Source: Bacteroidales bacterium
GTDB taxonomy: Bacteria > Bacteroidota > Bacteroidia > Bacteroidales > UBA12170
Reading direction: 5' to 3'
Length of the DNA: 54,808 nt
NCBI GenBank assembly: GCA_021157585.1
Contig: JAGGWH010000121.1
Location: 1 to 54,808, forward strand
Shown: positions 9,249 to 18,114 of the stretch, piece after piece
Layout: every line of letters begins with the position of its first letter
Position numbering within the stretch: the stretch's first letter is position 1
Program-made: the position numbers and the translations under genes
The notes under the pieces: generated by a model
What the model was told of the DNA's origin: nothing
What the model saw: the letters and a program-made list of their open reading frames with translations, nothing else
Database searches by the model: none

Positions 9249-9295
9249 GCCAAAAAAGTGTTCTAAGCTTTAAAGGCATTCTCATTTAAGAGAAT

Positions 9296-10546
9296 TTAAC
9301 TCGTTAATAAAGATTTATGGCTTGTATTATGCATCTTTATTTTTTTAGATAATTGAGATAGAGGATAAATTATAGAAAAGACACTAGTTACAACGACAAT
9401 TATCATCACAAATAAAAAATCTAAAGCTTTGAGCTGAACGGGATAAGATTCTACTACAAAATTATCGCCTCCTCCCAATGCAATAAATCCGTAAGTTTGT
9501 TGTAGGTAAGCAATAATTCCACCAATTATCAACCCTAATAATCCTCCCGCCAAGCTAATAAAGATGCCTTCCCAAGCAAATATGCTAAGAATAAATAAAC
9601 GGGTTGAACCTAAAGCATGAAGTGTAAAAACATCTTTTGTTTTATCAATTATAAGCATACTTAAGGAGCCAATAACATTAAAAGCGGCTATTAAAAGAAT
9701 AAATCCAAGAATCATAAAAATTGCCCAACGTTCGGTATGCATCATCTTTAATAAAAAAGATTGCTGTTCTTTTCTGGTTTTTACCTTAAAGTTGTTACCC
9801 AAAAGGTTTACAATCTGAGCTTTAGTTTCTGAAGGCGGAAAGCCCTTTTTAAGGCCAATTTCAATACTACTTACCGATAAAGGCAAATCGAGTAGTTTGT
9901 GTGCAAAACTGAGTGGTACAAATACATATTTTTCGTCGTAATCTTGTCGCAGACTAAAAAATCCCGAAGGAAATAAACGAGCTGTTTTAAAATTATTTTG
10001 TAAGCCGGAACTCAGTTTTTTAGTTTTATTGGGTAAGTAAAAATGCAGCGGATTTTGAAAATCACTCAATCGGGCTTGTAAGTTATAAGCTACACCATAT
10101 CCTAAAACAGCATAATGTAACCTGCCTTCTCCTAAAAGAAAATTGCCTTGCACTATAGCTGTATCCAAGCGATTCATATCGGTATAACTCTCTGTAACGC
10201 CTTTCATTCTGACTATGGTCTGCTTTTCCTTATATCTAATAAGAACATTTTCTTCGAGGGTAGGTTCTAAAAACTGAACAGCATTTAACGCTTTTATTTT
10301 ATCTGTCGGAAAGTCTTTTAAATAAAACGTTTTCCCTTTATTGGGAGTTATTAAAATTTCAGGGTTAAAACGATTGAAAAGAGAAAGTACCAAGCCTTCA
10401 AAACCATTATAGACAGAAAGTACGATTACTAGTGCAGCAGCACTTATCATTACACCTGCCATCGATATTAAAGAAATAATATTGATAATAGAATGCGATT
10501 TTTTTGAAAATAGATATCTGCGTGCTATAAATAAATTTGTCTGCAT
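9296..10546 (-). CDS. LolC/LolE-like ABC transporter permease (FtsX/MacB family)
   Basis: A 416-residue inner-membrane permease of the lipoprotein-releasing type. The N-terminus has IARRYLFSKKSHSIINIISLISMAGV, typical of LolC/LolE, followed by a first helix, a large periplasmic domain (about 45-270) and three C-terminal helices of the FtsX domain. Such proteins pair with a LolD ATPase to detach lipoproteins from the inner membrane; no ATPase is adjacent, which is common in Bacteroidota. Its 3' end is 82 nt from dut. A candidate -7 box (TAGTTTTG on the minus strand, 10554-10561) lies just ahead of the start. Confidence 0.8.
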   Translation of the reverse strand: MQTNLFIARRYLFSKKSHSIINIISLISMAGVMISAAALVIVLSVYNGFEGLVLSLFNRFNPEILITPNKGKTFYLKDFPTDKIKALNAVQFLEPTLEENVLIRYKEKQTIVRMKGVTESYTDMNRLDTAIVQGNFLLGEGRLHYAVLGYGVAYNLQARLSDFQNPLHFYLPNKTKKLSSGLQNNFKTARLFPSGFFSLRQDYDEKYVFVPLSFAHKLLDLPLSVSSIEIGLKKGFPPSETKAQIVNLLGNNFKVKTRKEQQSFLLKMMHTERWAIFMILGFILLIAAFNVIGSLSMLIIDKTKDVFTLHALGSTRLFILSIFAWEGIFISLAGGLLGLIIGGIIAYLQQTYGFIALGGGDNFVVESYPVQLKALDFLFVMIIVVVTSVFSIIYPLSQLSKKIKMHNTSHKSLLTS

Positions 10547-10791
10547 TGTTTTACAAAACTAACAATATTGCTGTTTTTATAGTCGATATTATAATTTTCA
10601 TTTTATTAATTTATAAAGAGAATAACAAAAAACGAAAATTACCGTTTAAAGAAAAGCTTACAACGATATATGCTTTTGTGAAAAAATCAGTAATGTATAT
10701 ACAATAGTATGAATGATTGTTGTATCTTTACTCTTTGGTTTTACCAATGGAGAAAAATGTAAAATTAAATATTTATTAAAATTATTATAAA

Positions 10792-11394
10792 ATGAAAAAA
10801 TTAACTGTTTTATTTCTAGCGATTTTGGTAAGTGGCGGATTATACGCGCAATTACCAAGTTTTGGTATTAAAGTGGGTGCTACCGCTTCTTCTGTAAACA
10901 CTTCTGATTTAAGATCAAATTATGATTCTGATAATCTCTTGGGTTATCAATTAGGTGCTTTTGTTCGTATTAAATCTGGAAAATTATATCTTCAACCTGA
11001 AGTAGTATATAATCACCGTAGTACTCAATTAGCTTCTTTTGAAGGGGGTAATTTAGATTTTGATATCGGAACTATTGATATTCCTCTATTACTTGGATTC
11101 AAATTGATAGATGCAAAAGTGTTTAATATTCGTGCTTTTGTAGGTCCTGAAGCTTCTTTTGCAACAAGTAAAGATTATACCTATGAGTCAGGTTTTAAGA
11201 GTGATCCAATAACTTTAGATGACTTTAACGACCTAACTTGGTATGTTCAGGCCGGTGTTGGTATAGATTTGTTGTTTTTAACTTTTGATATTCGTTACGA
11301 AAAAGGATTATCTAATCTGATTGATGATTATAATAATGAAGGAAGTCTTAAAAACAATGTTTTTGTATTTAGTCTTGGATTGAAATTTATGTAA
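10792..11394 (+). CDS. outer-membrane beta-barrel protein (PorT-like)
   Basis: A 200-residue protein with a signal peptide (MKKLTVLFLAILVSGGLYAQ, cleavage expected after Ala-Gln). The mature part has alternating hydrophobic strands such as KLYLQPEVVYNH and FVGPEAS, and ends in a hydrophobic strand with C-terminal Phe-Met. These are hallmarks of the small eight-strand barrels abundant in Bacteroidota (porin_2/PorT type). No ligand can be inferred. It is a single-gene unit followed by a clear terminator. The mature residue after cleavage may be Gln, typical of exported proteins in the phylum. Confidence 0.8.
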   Translation: MKKLTVLFLAILVSGGLYAQLPSFGIKVGATASSVNTSDLRSNYDSDNLLGYQLGAFVRIKSGKLYLQPEVVYNHRSTQLASFEGGNLDFDIGTIDIPLLLGFKLIDAKVFNIRAFVGPEASFATSKDYTYESGFKSDPITLDDFNDLTWYVQAGVGIDLLFLTFDIRYEKGLSNLIDDYNNEGSLKNNVFVFSLGLKFM

Positions 11395-11420
11395 TCCATT
11401 TGACATAAGAATTTTCTAAG

Positions 11421-11450
11421 AGTCCTGCATTTGCGGGACTTTTTTTATTT
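11421..11450 (+). terminator. rho-independent terminator of the beta-barrel gene
   Basis: AGTCCTGC and GCGGGACT form a stem (one G-U pair) with a short loop over 11421-11440, followed directly by a run of T (11441-11446). It starts 27 nt after the stop codon. Confidence 0.85.
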
Positions 11451-11469
11451 TTACAAAAAAAAATAGTCA

Positions 11470-12465
11470 ATGAAGTCTTCGGCTGTACGCTTAACTGTAG
11501 TTTTATTCTTAAGTCTGATATTTTTTTCGGCTTGTAACAGAAATAAATTTAATGTAGATATTTCGGGTATTCCTGAACAAAAAGTATTTATTCACGATTA
11601 TGGTACTGCCCTTTTTTCTCTGAATAGAGATTCTATTAAGCAAGAACTCGCAGGGATTCAGAATGAATTTGCCCTTTTTTTAGGGACAGAGCCACTAGTT
11701 GATGAACAAATTATCCAGTTAAGCTTTTATGTAAACGATACTTTCTTAAACGACTTGTATAAGGCTTATAAAAATAAATTCCCATCTTTAAATCCTTTGC
11801 AAAACGATATTGCTGAAGCGTTTAGATATTTGTTGTATTACTATCCAAAAACAATTCTACCCGAGGTATATTCCTATATTTCCGGCGTTCAAGATGCCGT
11901 TATTTTTCAAGACAACATATTAGTTTTAGGCTTGGATAATTATTTAGGAGCCGATTGTGAAATTTATGCTCGTATGGGAACTCCTCGTTATAAAATGCGC
12001 TCAATGACACCTCAATATGTTTTGCGCGACATATTCTCTGCAATGAGTTTAGATAAAATTCCTGTTCCGGCTACCGATGGGACTATCTTGGAATATATGA
12101 TTTACGAAGCCAAAAAGCTGTATTTTGTAAAGAGTATGTTACCCGAAATGGATGATAGTATTTTATTGAATTTTACCGAAGATCAAATGCAGTGGTATGA
12201 TGATAAAGAAAGTGATTTATGGAAATATTATATTGAAAACGAATTGCTTTTTAAATCAGATTACGACAGTAAGAAAAAATATATTAACGATGCTCCTTTT
12301 ACTTCGGTATTAGGAAATAATTCGCCTCCAAGAACAGGAATTTGGTTGGGATATAAAATTTTAACTGCTTACGCAGAAAACAATAAGCTTACTTTAATTG
12401 ATATTTTAAATAACCCGAATGCACAAGAGATTTTAAACAAATCTAAATATAAACCGGGGAGGTAA
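11470..12465 (+). CDS. gldB: GldB-related lipoprotein
   Basis: A 331-residue lipoprotein: signal peptide with lipobox (IFFSAC, mature Cys at about 22), then a body with FNVDIS near the start, an IQDNILVLGLDNYLGADCEIY-type segment (split here over about 150-170) and a TGIWLGYKILTAY-like block near the end. These resemble the GldB family, first known from flavobacterial gliding motility and type IX secretion but also found in non-gliding Bacteroidota. No other gld or por gene is in the window, so a motility role is not supported by context. The symbol is used in the family sense only. The start is preceded by an A-rich stretch, not a Shine-Dalgarno site. Confidence 0.72.
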   Translation: MKSSAVRLTVVLFLSLIFFSACNRNKFNVDISGIPEQKVFIHDYGTALFSLNRDSIKQELAGIQNEFALFLGTEPLVDEQIIQLSFYVNDTFLNDLYKAYKNKFPSLNPLQNDIAEAFRYLLYYYPKTILPEVYSYISGVQDAVIFQDNILVLGLDNYLGADCEIYARMGTPRYKMRSMTPQYVLRDIFSAMSLDKIPVPATDGTILEYMIYEAKKLYFVKSMLPEMDDSILLNFTEDQMQWYDDKESDLWKYYIENELLFKSDYDSKKKYINDAPFTSVLGNNSPPRTGIWLGYKILTAYAENNKLTLIDILNNPNAQEILNKSKYKPGR

Positions 12466-12534
12466 TAAACAATAAACTTAAAAAAACATATTCGCTTGGT
12501 CTAATCTTCAGATTAAGCTTAGCTAAGAATCAAA

Positions 12535-13887
12535 TTATTTTATATTTACCCATTCCGGAAGCGACTTTGAATCGGGTTTTCTTTTGTAAAGTAAATCGTC
12601 AAGTTCTAAAGCAACGCCTCTAAAAATGGAGGAGTTTTTAAGTCCGGCTCTAACCATATTATGCAAAAAATTATTGGGGTGAGAATAAGGACAAACACTT
12701 ATACATCTTCCACAGTCGGTGCCAATAGCAGCCCAATAAGTAAAACAAGCTTCCTGATTAATTTGCCAACGAATTACGCCATCAATATCTTCTTGATTGG
12801 TAAATGAAATTGCCTGACTAGGACAAGCCTCGGCACATTTTTTACATTTAATACAAAAATCGATAACAGAATATTCGTTTTTTGGTTTATCGCTTATCAA
12901 AGGTAAATTGGTAGTTACAACAGCAATACGCACTCGTGCTCCTAATTTAGGAGTCATTAATAAACCCATACGACCAATTTCTCCCAATCCGGCATCGCGA
13001 GCAACCAAAGGACAAACAACTTCGTAATTACCGTCGATATGAGCACGAGCCTCATAACCTAACTTTCGAATAAAGTGAGCAAGCTGAATGGCAATCCGAC
13101 CAGCTTCTAAATATTGCTGTCCCGACTCCATTATTGCCGATGCTTTTGGTGCCGACTGCATCATACGATAATCCATTTCAACCGTAAACGCTATGGCGTA
13201 ATTATGTTTTTTTTCGTAAACTTTATCGTAACGTTCTCCTCTGCCTCCAACGGAATACATATGATAATCGTAAAGCTCCGTAATTCCGCAATCTACCGCT
13301 CCAAGTTTTTTCGCCCAGTTTTTAATATAATTGCTAATATCATCGGCATTACTTTCTGTTTTTGTTTCCGCTACCGAACCATCTACTTCAGATTTTAATG
13401 CTCCAATAGTATCAAAGCTGGCATCTGCCGAAGCAAAAGCAAAAGGATGTGCCAAAGAAGCCTGAGGACTCAATAACCCGGGACGACATCTAAACTCATC
13501 ATCTAAAAGTTTGCTTTCAGGACGACGATTATAATATTCTTCAAATCGTTTTGTTCCTTCTTTGAGTTCAGAGCGCGAAAACATAACGTCTCTTTCGTCA
13601 ATACGCCTAATAGGAAGTGGGTTTTTATAATCTTTTTTATTGCCAAAAGGAATAATTAATAGCAATGCCATTCCCCAATAAAGGGAAACTATTATCCAAA
13701 TAATTTCTGTTTTATAGGGATAATCGAAATAAATAAATGCAAAGGTAATAATCGGATCTAATAACAGAAGAAGAAAAAGCTTTGCTGCACGAGATTCGTT
13801 TTCTCTAAAAGAAATAATTGCAGCATAAACCAATCCTAGAAAAAGAATACCTACCGTTATTCCTAAAAGCCATTCGTTTAAAAACAT
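12535..13887 (-). CDS. membrane-anchored reductive-dehalogenase-like cobalamin/Fe-S protein
   Basis: About 450 residues from ATG 13887; a TTG at 13938 would add a hydrophobic segment. The N-terminus has three membrane helices, an arrangement like the RdhB anchor subunit, followed by a linker and an RdhA-like catalytic domain. That domain carries a Tyr-containing helix then FIRKLGYEARA, an AGLGEIGRMGLLMTP block, and two ferredoxin motifs: CIKCKKCAEACP and C-x10-CGRCISVCP. These match the cobalamin and [4Fe-4S] regions of reductive dehalogenases. No Tat signal is present. It could dehalogenate organohalides, but epoxyqueuosine-reductase-like or other reductive roles are possible. It is an isolated gene on this strand. 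Confidence 0.8.
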   Translation of the reverse strand: MFLNEWLLGITVGILFLGLVYAAIISFRENESRAAKLFLLLLLDPIITFAFIYFDYPYKTEIIWIIVSLYWGMALLLIIPFGNKKDYKNPLPIRRIDERDVMFSRSELKEGTKRFEEYYNRRPESKLLDDEFRCRPGLLSPQASLAHPFAFASADASFDTIGALKSEVDGSVAETKTESNADDISNYIKNWAKKLGAVDCGITELYDYHMYSVGGRGERYDKVYEKKHNYAIAFTVEMDYRMMQSAPKASAIMESGQQYLEAGRIAIQLAHFIRKLGYEARAHIDGNYEVVCPLVARDAGLGEIGRMGLLMTPKLGARVRIAVVTTNLPLISDKPKNEYSVIDFCIKCKKCAEACPSQAISFTNQEDIDGVIRWQINQEACFTYWAAIGTDCGRCISVCPYSHPNNFLHNMVRAGLKNSSIFRGVALELDDLLYKRKPDSKSLPEWVNIK

Positions 13888-14131
13888 GGTTAAAATTGTT
13901 TGTGTTAGCAAAAATGATAAAATAATGGCAATTAGCAAAATTTCATTTTTGGTTAAGGAATATATTAAAAAGCTAAACGAACTATTGCCGGTATAATACG
14001 TTTGTCCTAAAAAAGCAGTCGTTTATCCTTAAAATATGGACGCTTGAACATTTGCAAATAAGGTTGAGGGATTAAATTATACTTTTAGAGTAACATTCTC
14101 TCAAAATTAACGCAACTTAAATACTGAGAAG

Positions 14132-14371
14132 ATGTTTAAACAAGAAAACTTAAAAGCATTAAAATTACTAGCTGCAAACTGCCCACATAATCATATCTGC
14201 CTTAAAAATCCCGGTGCCGTTTTATGTAAAATAGATTATTGTGTTAACGAAAAAGTATTATTTGTTAAACCTCAAGACGAAAGTTTTTGCCCTTACAAAA
14301 ACCATTTCGGTCATTCTTACTTTTGTACTTGCCCCGTACGGTTACACCTCTATTTAGAAAAAAAGGTCTGA
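14132..14371 (+). CDS. small cysteine-rich protein of unknown function
   Basis: A 79-residue protein with seven cysteines (17, 23, 32, 37, 53, 65, 67) and several histidines, including CPHNHIC and YFCTCP. The spacing suggests a metal or Fe-S site but fits no family I recognise. There is no signal peptide, so it is probably cytoplasmic. It is transcribed divergently from the reductive-dehalogenase-like gene, and its stop is 8 nt from the convergent miaB stop. A TACGTTTG motif (13997-14004, fits TAnnTTTG) lies upstream on the same strand. Being conserved-looking, Cys-rich and in a tight gap it is likely real. Confidence 0.65.
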   Translation: MFKQENLKALKLLAANCPHNHICLKNPGAVLCKIDYCVNEKVLFVKPQDESFCPYKNHFGHSYFCTCPVRLHLYLEKKV

Positions 14372-14379
14372 ACTAGAAA

Positions 14380-15705
14380 TTAAACAGCTTCTCCAATTAA
14401 AGTTGCGGCTGTGCAATTTGTAATTTTAACCATTACATAATCACCAACTTTAAAATCCTTTTTAGGGAAGACCACCATCTTATTTTGAGTGTTTCTACCG
14501 GCTAAATCATTATCCGAACGCTTGGAAAAGCCTTCTACCAAGACTTCGTAAGTTTTGCCAACACTTTCTTTATTAGAGCGAAGTGATAATACTTGTTGCA
14601 AATCGATAATTTCTGTCAAGCGACGACTTTTAACCTTTTCCGGAACATCATCATCAAATTTCTTTTGAGCAATAGTATTTGGACGTTCTGAATATTTAAA
14701 CATAAAAGCATAATCGTATCCTGCCCATTCCATTAGCGAAAGAGTTTCTTTGTGTTCTTCCTCTGTCTCACCACAAAAACCGGCAATAACATCGGTAGAT
14801 AAACCACATTCGGGAATATATTTTTTAATAGTAGAAATTCTATCCATATACCATTCGCGTGTATATTTCCGGCTCATTCGTTTTAAAACACTATTGCTTC
14901 CTGATTGAAAAGGCAAATGAATAGCCTTACAAATATTAGGTGTATTTGCAATGGTTTTAATTAATTCGTCTGAAATATCTTTAGGATGAGAAGTTGCAAA
15001 ACGTATACGTAACTGTGGAGAAACAGCTGCGACTTTTGCAATTAATTCAGGAAAACTAACAGTTTTATTATCGTTTTTCCAACTATAAGAATTTACATTC
15101 TGACCCAATAAAGTAACTTCTTTATAGCCTTTTGAGACTAAATCCCGAGCCTCATTGACAATAGTTTCCGGGTCGCGACTACGTTCTTTTCCCCGTGTAA
15201 AAGGGACAACGCAATAGGTGCAAAAATTCTCGCAACCACGCATAATAGAAATATAAGCCGAAATATTATTACTTCCTAAACGAACAGGTTCTATTTCAGA
15301 ATAAGTCTCTTCTTCCGAAAGCAAAACATTTATTGCCCTTCTGCCACTTTCGACGGTTTTTATTAAATTGGGTAAATCGCGATAAGCATCAGGACCAACA
15401 ATTAAGTCAACAACATCTTCTTCATCTAAAAGTTGTTGTTTTAAACGCTCTGCCATACAACCTAAAACCCCAACTTTTAAATTAGGATTATTCTTTTTCA
15501 TTTTCTTGATTTCTCGTAAACGCTTTCTGATTCTCTGTTCGGCATTATCGCGAATAGAGCAAGTATTTATAAAAATGATATCGGCATTTTCTGTTTTATC
15601 TGTAGTTTTATATCCGTCTTTTGCCATAATAGATCCAACAATTTCACTATCGGAAAAATTCATTTGGCAGCCGTAAGTTTCTATATATAGTTTTTTATTA
15701 TTCAT
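14380..15705 (-). CDS. miaB: tRNA-2-methylthio-N6-isopentenyladenosine synthase
   Basis: A 441-residue radical-SAM methylthiotransferase that adds a methylthio group to i6A37 of tRNAs reading UNN codons. The N-terminal UPF0004 domain has its three cluster cysteines in YGCQMN, NTCSIR and GCMAER. The radical-SAM motif C-x3-C-x2-C is in RGCENFCTYCVVPFTRG, and a TRAM domain ends the protein (KTYEVLVEG through KITNCTAATLIGEAV, roughly 378-441). Length and order are those of MiaB rather than MtaB or RimO. It is a monocistronic unit with its own promoter. Confidence 0.95.
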   Translation of the reverse strand: MNNKKLYIETYGCQMNFSDSEIVGSIMAKDGYKTTDKTENADIIFINTCSIRDNAEQRIRKRLREIKKMKKNNPNLKVGVLGCMAERLKQQLLDEEDVVDLIVGPDAYRDLPNLIKTVESGRRAINVLLSEEETYSEIEPVRLGSNNISAYISIMRGCENFCTYCVVPFTRGKERSRDPETIVNEARDLVSKGYKEVTLLGQNVNSYSWKNDNKTVSFPELIAKVAAVSPQLRIRFATSHPKDISDELIKTIANTPNICKAIHLPFQSGSNSVLKRMSRKYTREWYMDRISTIKKYIPECGLSTDVIAGFCGETEEEHKETLSLMEWAGYDYAFMFKYSERPNTIAQKKFDDDVPEKVKSRRLTEIIDLQQVLSLRSNKESVGKTYEVLVEGFSKRSDNDLAGRNTQNKMVVFPKKDFKVGDYVMVKITNCTAATLIGEAV

Positions 15706-15738
15706 TTATTATCAAATATTTTCTTAAAAAAAGTGGAG

Positions 15739-15771
15739 CAAAATTACACAAAAACTTTTTCCTTTATCAAA
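15739..15771 (-). promoter_or_regulatory. promoter of miaB
   Basis: On the minus strand, TTTG (15771-15768), a 21-nt spacer and TAATTTTG (15746-15739) match the Bacteroidota consensus TTTG-N19-21-TAnnTTTG at both boxes. The -7 box is 34 nt upstream of the miaB ATG. It is one of the two best two-box matches in the window. Confidence 0.6.
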
Positions 15772-15907
15772 TTACAATTTGTTTAACAAAAAAAGGGAAC
15801 GTAAAAATTTAAAAACAAAACGAATAAATTATATATGTAGCTTATTAACTTTGAAAATGATTATATTTGTCATCGTCTTGGGGAAACTTGTAATACTATA
15901 ATTAATT

Positions 15908-15920
15908 GGGGGGGGAGGGA
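15908..15920 (+). promoter_or_regulatory. poly-G tract forming the ribosome-binding region of the STAS-like gene
   Basis: Eight consecutive G, then A, GGG and A, ending 4 nt before ATG 15925. It gives a GGAGGG Shine-Dalgarno-like core. A homopolymeric G run is striking in such AT-rich DNA and could vary in length by slippage. Confidence 0.55.
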
Positions 15921-15924
15921 ATTT

Positions 15925-16296
15925 ATGAGCTATTCAATTGAGTGGGGCCAAAGTTGTGTTCACATTAAGTATTTGGGACATATAATATCGGATGATATTC
16001 TTGAAGTTCGGGAGAGACTTTCTGGTGATTATAGATACGACTCTATAAAATATGTTATTACTGATTTTCTTGATATTACATCCCTTACTTTATCAGAACG
16101 AGACCTTAAAGTAATTGTCTTCTATCACAAAACCTCATTAATTTGGAATACAAATATTAAGTTATCAATCCTTTGCAATAAAGGTGAAATTCTTGAAGTG
16201 GTATTAAGATACATCGATTTATTAAGAATTAAGGGTTGGAAAGTAAAACACTTTACTAATCGCGAAAAAGTAGCGGAATGGTGTAGTCAGAAATGA
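15925..16296 (+). CDS. SpoIIAA/STAS-like small protein
   Basis: A 123-residue cytoplasmic protein. The alternating strand-helix pattern, with YVITDFLDITSLTLSERDL in the middle and a final WKVKHFTNREKVAEW segment, resembles SpoIIAA-like/STAS proteins in which the last helix follows an F-x-x-x-E-x-A-x-x-W pattern. Known STAS proteins bind partners or lipids, or act as anti-anti-sigma factors; none of these is shown here. The start ATG lies 4 nt after the G-rich run, and a TATATTTG motif at 15862-15869 could be its -7 box. It is convergent with the Crp-type regulator and appears to be a one-gene unit. Confidence 0.6.
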   Translation: MSYSIEWGQSCVHIKYLGHIISDDILEVRERLSGDYRYDSIKYVITDFLDITSLTLSERDLKVIVFYHKTSLIWNTNIKLSILCNKGEILEVVLRYIDLLRIKGWKVKHFTNREKVAEWCSQK

Positions 16297-16340
16297 TATT
16301 ATTTAATAATATTTGTCTTTTCCGTTAAAGAATTTCTCCA

Positions 16341-17033
16341 TTAACCAAACCGGCTCACTTTTTTAAGCATATCGAGCTTAACAATTTTAATGCCTTTGCC
16401 ATCGGTTTCTATAATGCCATCATCTTTAAAATCCTTTAAAATTCTGATAGCACTTTCGTTAGACATTGCTGTTAAATCGGCTAAATCTTTACGAGAAAAA
16501 GCCAGCGAAAATTCGTATGAACCGTAGATACGGTTTGCTAAGCAAAGTAAAATATCGGCCATACGACCGTGCAGTTGTTTTTGTGTTAGACTAAAAAAAC
16601 GATCGTATATCAAAACCTGTGCTTCATGGCCGTTTTTCATTAAAAACCAAGCAAAATTAGAGTTTGATTGAGCAACTTGCTTAATTATTTGCAAATCGAA
16701 AAAACAAACTTCAACATCTTCCAAAGCTGCTACGGTATAATGGAACACATTATCTACCGACATAGAAGGGATTTCTAAAAAACAACCTGGAGGATTTATG
16801 CATAGTATTTGGGTGCGACTATCTTCTTCCAGATAACTTTTGGTTAGTCCTTTTTGTACAAACAATAAATGTGTTGCAAAAGAACCTTGCTTGCAAATCA
16901 CTTCTCCTTTATTAAATTTAAGTTCAACTCTATGTGCATTTAACAGGTCAATCTCTTCTTTACTTAAAGATTGAAAAGCTACTGACTCGCAAAAACAATC
17001 TATACATTGTGTAGTTAATTTAGGCTTGGCCAT
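16341..17033 (-). CDS. Crp/Fnr-family transcriptional regulator with N-terminal cysteines
   Basis: About 230 residues from ATG 17033 (MAKPKLT); an upstream ATG would add six residues. The N-terminal cyclic-nucleotide-binding-like domain (about 15-130) includes NKGEVICKQGSFATHLLFVQKG, and the C-terminal winged helix has FSRKDLADLTAMSNESAIRIL as its HTH. Three cysteines cluster at 10, 13 and 15 and another is at 47, which might bind an Fe-S cluster as in FNR, though spacing differs from the E. coli protein. A TATATTTG box (minus strand, 17056-17049) lies just ahead. Target genes are unknown; panB is divergent. Confidence 0.82.
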   Translation of the reverse strand: MAKPKLTTQCIDCFCESVAFQSLSKEEIDLLNAHRVELKFNKGEVICKQGSFATHLLFVQKGLTKSYLEEDSRTQILCINPPGCFLEIPSMSVDNVFHYTVAALEDVEVCFFDLQIIKQVAQSNSNFAWFLMKNGHEAQVLIYDRFFSLTQKQLHGRMADILLCLANRIYGSYEFSLAFSRKDLADLTAMSNESAIRILKDFKDDGIIETDGKGIKIVKLDMLKKVSRFG

Positions 17034-17208
17034 AAGTGATTTTTTCTGCAAATATAAGAAATTAAAGTTTTAATGAATTGTTGTATATTAAGTAGAAAAA
17101 GTATCTGTATGTAACCAATTTATAAAATTTGTATTTTGTATAATAATTCATACTTTTTTAGGGAAATTTTTTGGGTATCCTTAAAATTAAGGAAGTCTTT
17201 ATAAAACA

Positions 17209-17238
17209 TTTATATAAGCGATAAATGTTGTAGTTTTG
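17209..17238 (+). promoter_or_regulatory. candidate promoter of panB
   Basis: TTTA (17209-17212), an 18-nt spacer and TAGTTTTG (17231-17238), the latter an exact TAnnTTTG. The expected start would fall about 15 nt before ATG 17259. The upstream box has three of four consensus bases. Confidence 0.45.
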
Positions 17239-17258
17239 GCAATATAAATTCGATAATT

Positions 17259-18080
17259 ATGTCTGCATATTTAGAATCAAATTACAAGAAGGTTACCACT
17301 CACGTTCTTCAAGAGATGAAATTACGTGGAGAGAAAATTGCTATGTTAACAGCTTACGATTATTCCTCGGCTACGCTATTAGATGCAGCGGGTATAGATG
17401 TAATCTTAGTCGGTGATTCGGCATCCAATGTGATGGCCGGACACAAAACAACCTTACCTATTACTCTGGATCAGATGGTATATCATGCTTCTTCGGTAAT
17501 GCGTGGTGTCGATCGTTCTTTAGTTGTTGTTGACTTACCTTTTGGAACTTATCAGGGAAATTCCAAAGCAGCTTTGAACTCTGCCATAAAAATCATGAAA
17601 GAGTCGGGAGCAAATGCCATAAAAATTGAAGGTGGACACGAGGTCTTGGAATCTGTCGATCGTATTCTTTCTGCCGGAATTCCGGTTATGGGACATTTAG
17701 GATTAACGCCTCAATCTATTCATAAGTTTGGAACTTATGTTGTACGTGCAAAAGATGAAGACGAAGCTAATCAATTACGCGAAGATGCTAAACTTCTTGC
17801 TAATGCAGGTTGTTTTGCATTAGTATTAGAAAAAATTCCAGCTAAACTTGCTGCCGAAGTTACCAAGTCAATTAAAATCCCCACTATTGGAATTGGAGCG
17901 GGATCTCAGGTAGATGGCCAGGTTTTGGTTTTACACGATATGTTGGGTATTACTCAAAAATTCAGCCCCCGTTTTCTACGTCGTTATCATAATCTAAGTG
18001 AAGAAATTAAAGGTTCTGTGAGGGCTTATATTAAAGACGTAAAAACGCTCGACTTTCCAAATGAAAAAGAACAGTATTAG
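17259..18080 (+). CDS. panB: 3-methyl-2-oxobutanoate hydroxymethyltransferase
   Basis: A 273-residue enzyme making ketopantoate from alpha-ketoisovalerate and 5,10-methylene-tetrahydrofolate, the first committed step of pantothenate and CoA synthesis. Motifs are the metal-site region AYDYSSA followed by [16 protein letters not shown], the [10 protein letters not shown] strand, [19 protein letters not shown] with the catalytic region, and IGIGAG. Length is normal for the family. No panC, panD or panE follows; the next gene, 34 nt downstream, is an unrelated peptidase that might share the transcript. Confidence 0.95.
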   Translation: MSAYLESNYKKVTTHVLQEMKLRGEKIAMLTAYDYSSATLLDAAGIDVILVGDSASNVMAGHKTTLPITLDQMVYHASSVMRGVDRSLVVVDLPFGTYQGNSKAALNSAIKIMKESGANAIKIEGGHEVLESVDRILSAGIPVMGHLGLTPQSIHKFGTYVVRAKDEDEANQLREDAKLLANAGCFALVLEKIPAKLAAEVTKSIKIPTIGIGAGSQVDGQVLVLHDMLGITQKFSPRFLRRYHNLSEEIKGSVRAYIKDVKTLDFPNEKEQY

Positions 18081-18114
18081 ATAATATTTTTATAAATAGT
18101 TAAACACAAATATT

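Noticed and set aside
9214-9285. 24-residue upstream extension of dUTPase
   Set aside because: The added residues are not part of the family, and the region contains a candidate -7 box; the internal ATG gives a standard-length enzyme.
10658-10858. 66-codon frame on the minus strand ahead of the beta-barrel gene
   Set aside because: It overlaps the signal-peptide region of the well-supported beta-barrel gene and has no recognisable features.
12466-12534. Inverted repeat CTAATCTTCAGATTAAG between GldB-like and RdhA-like genes
   Set aside because: The stem is short (6-7 bp) and lacks a T-run; it may help convergent termination but is not strong enough to annotate.
13888-13938. TTG start adding a fourth helix to the reductive-dehalogenase-like protein
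   Set aside because: The ATG at 13887 gives a three-helix anchor like RdhB; the longer form has only a rare start codon, although it cannot be excluded.
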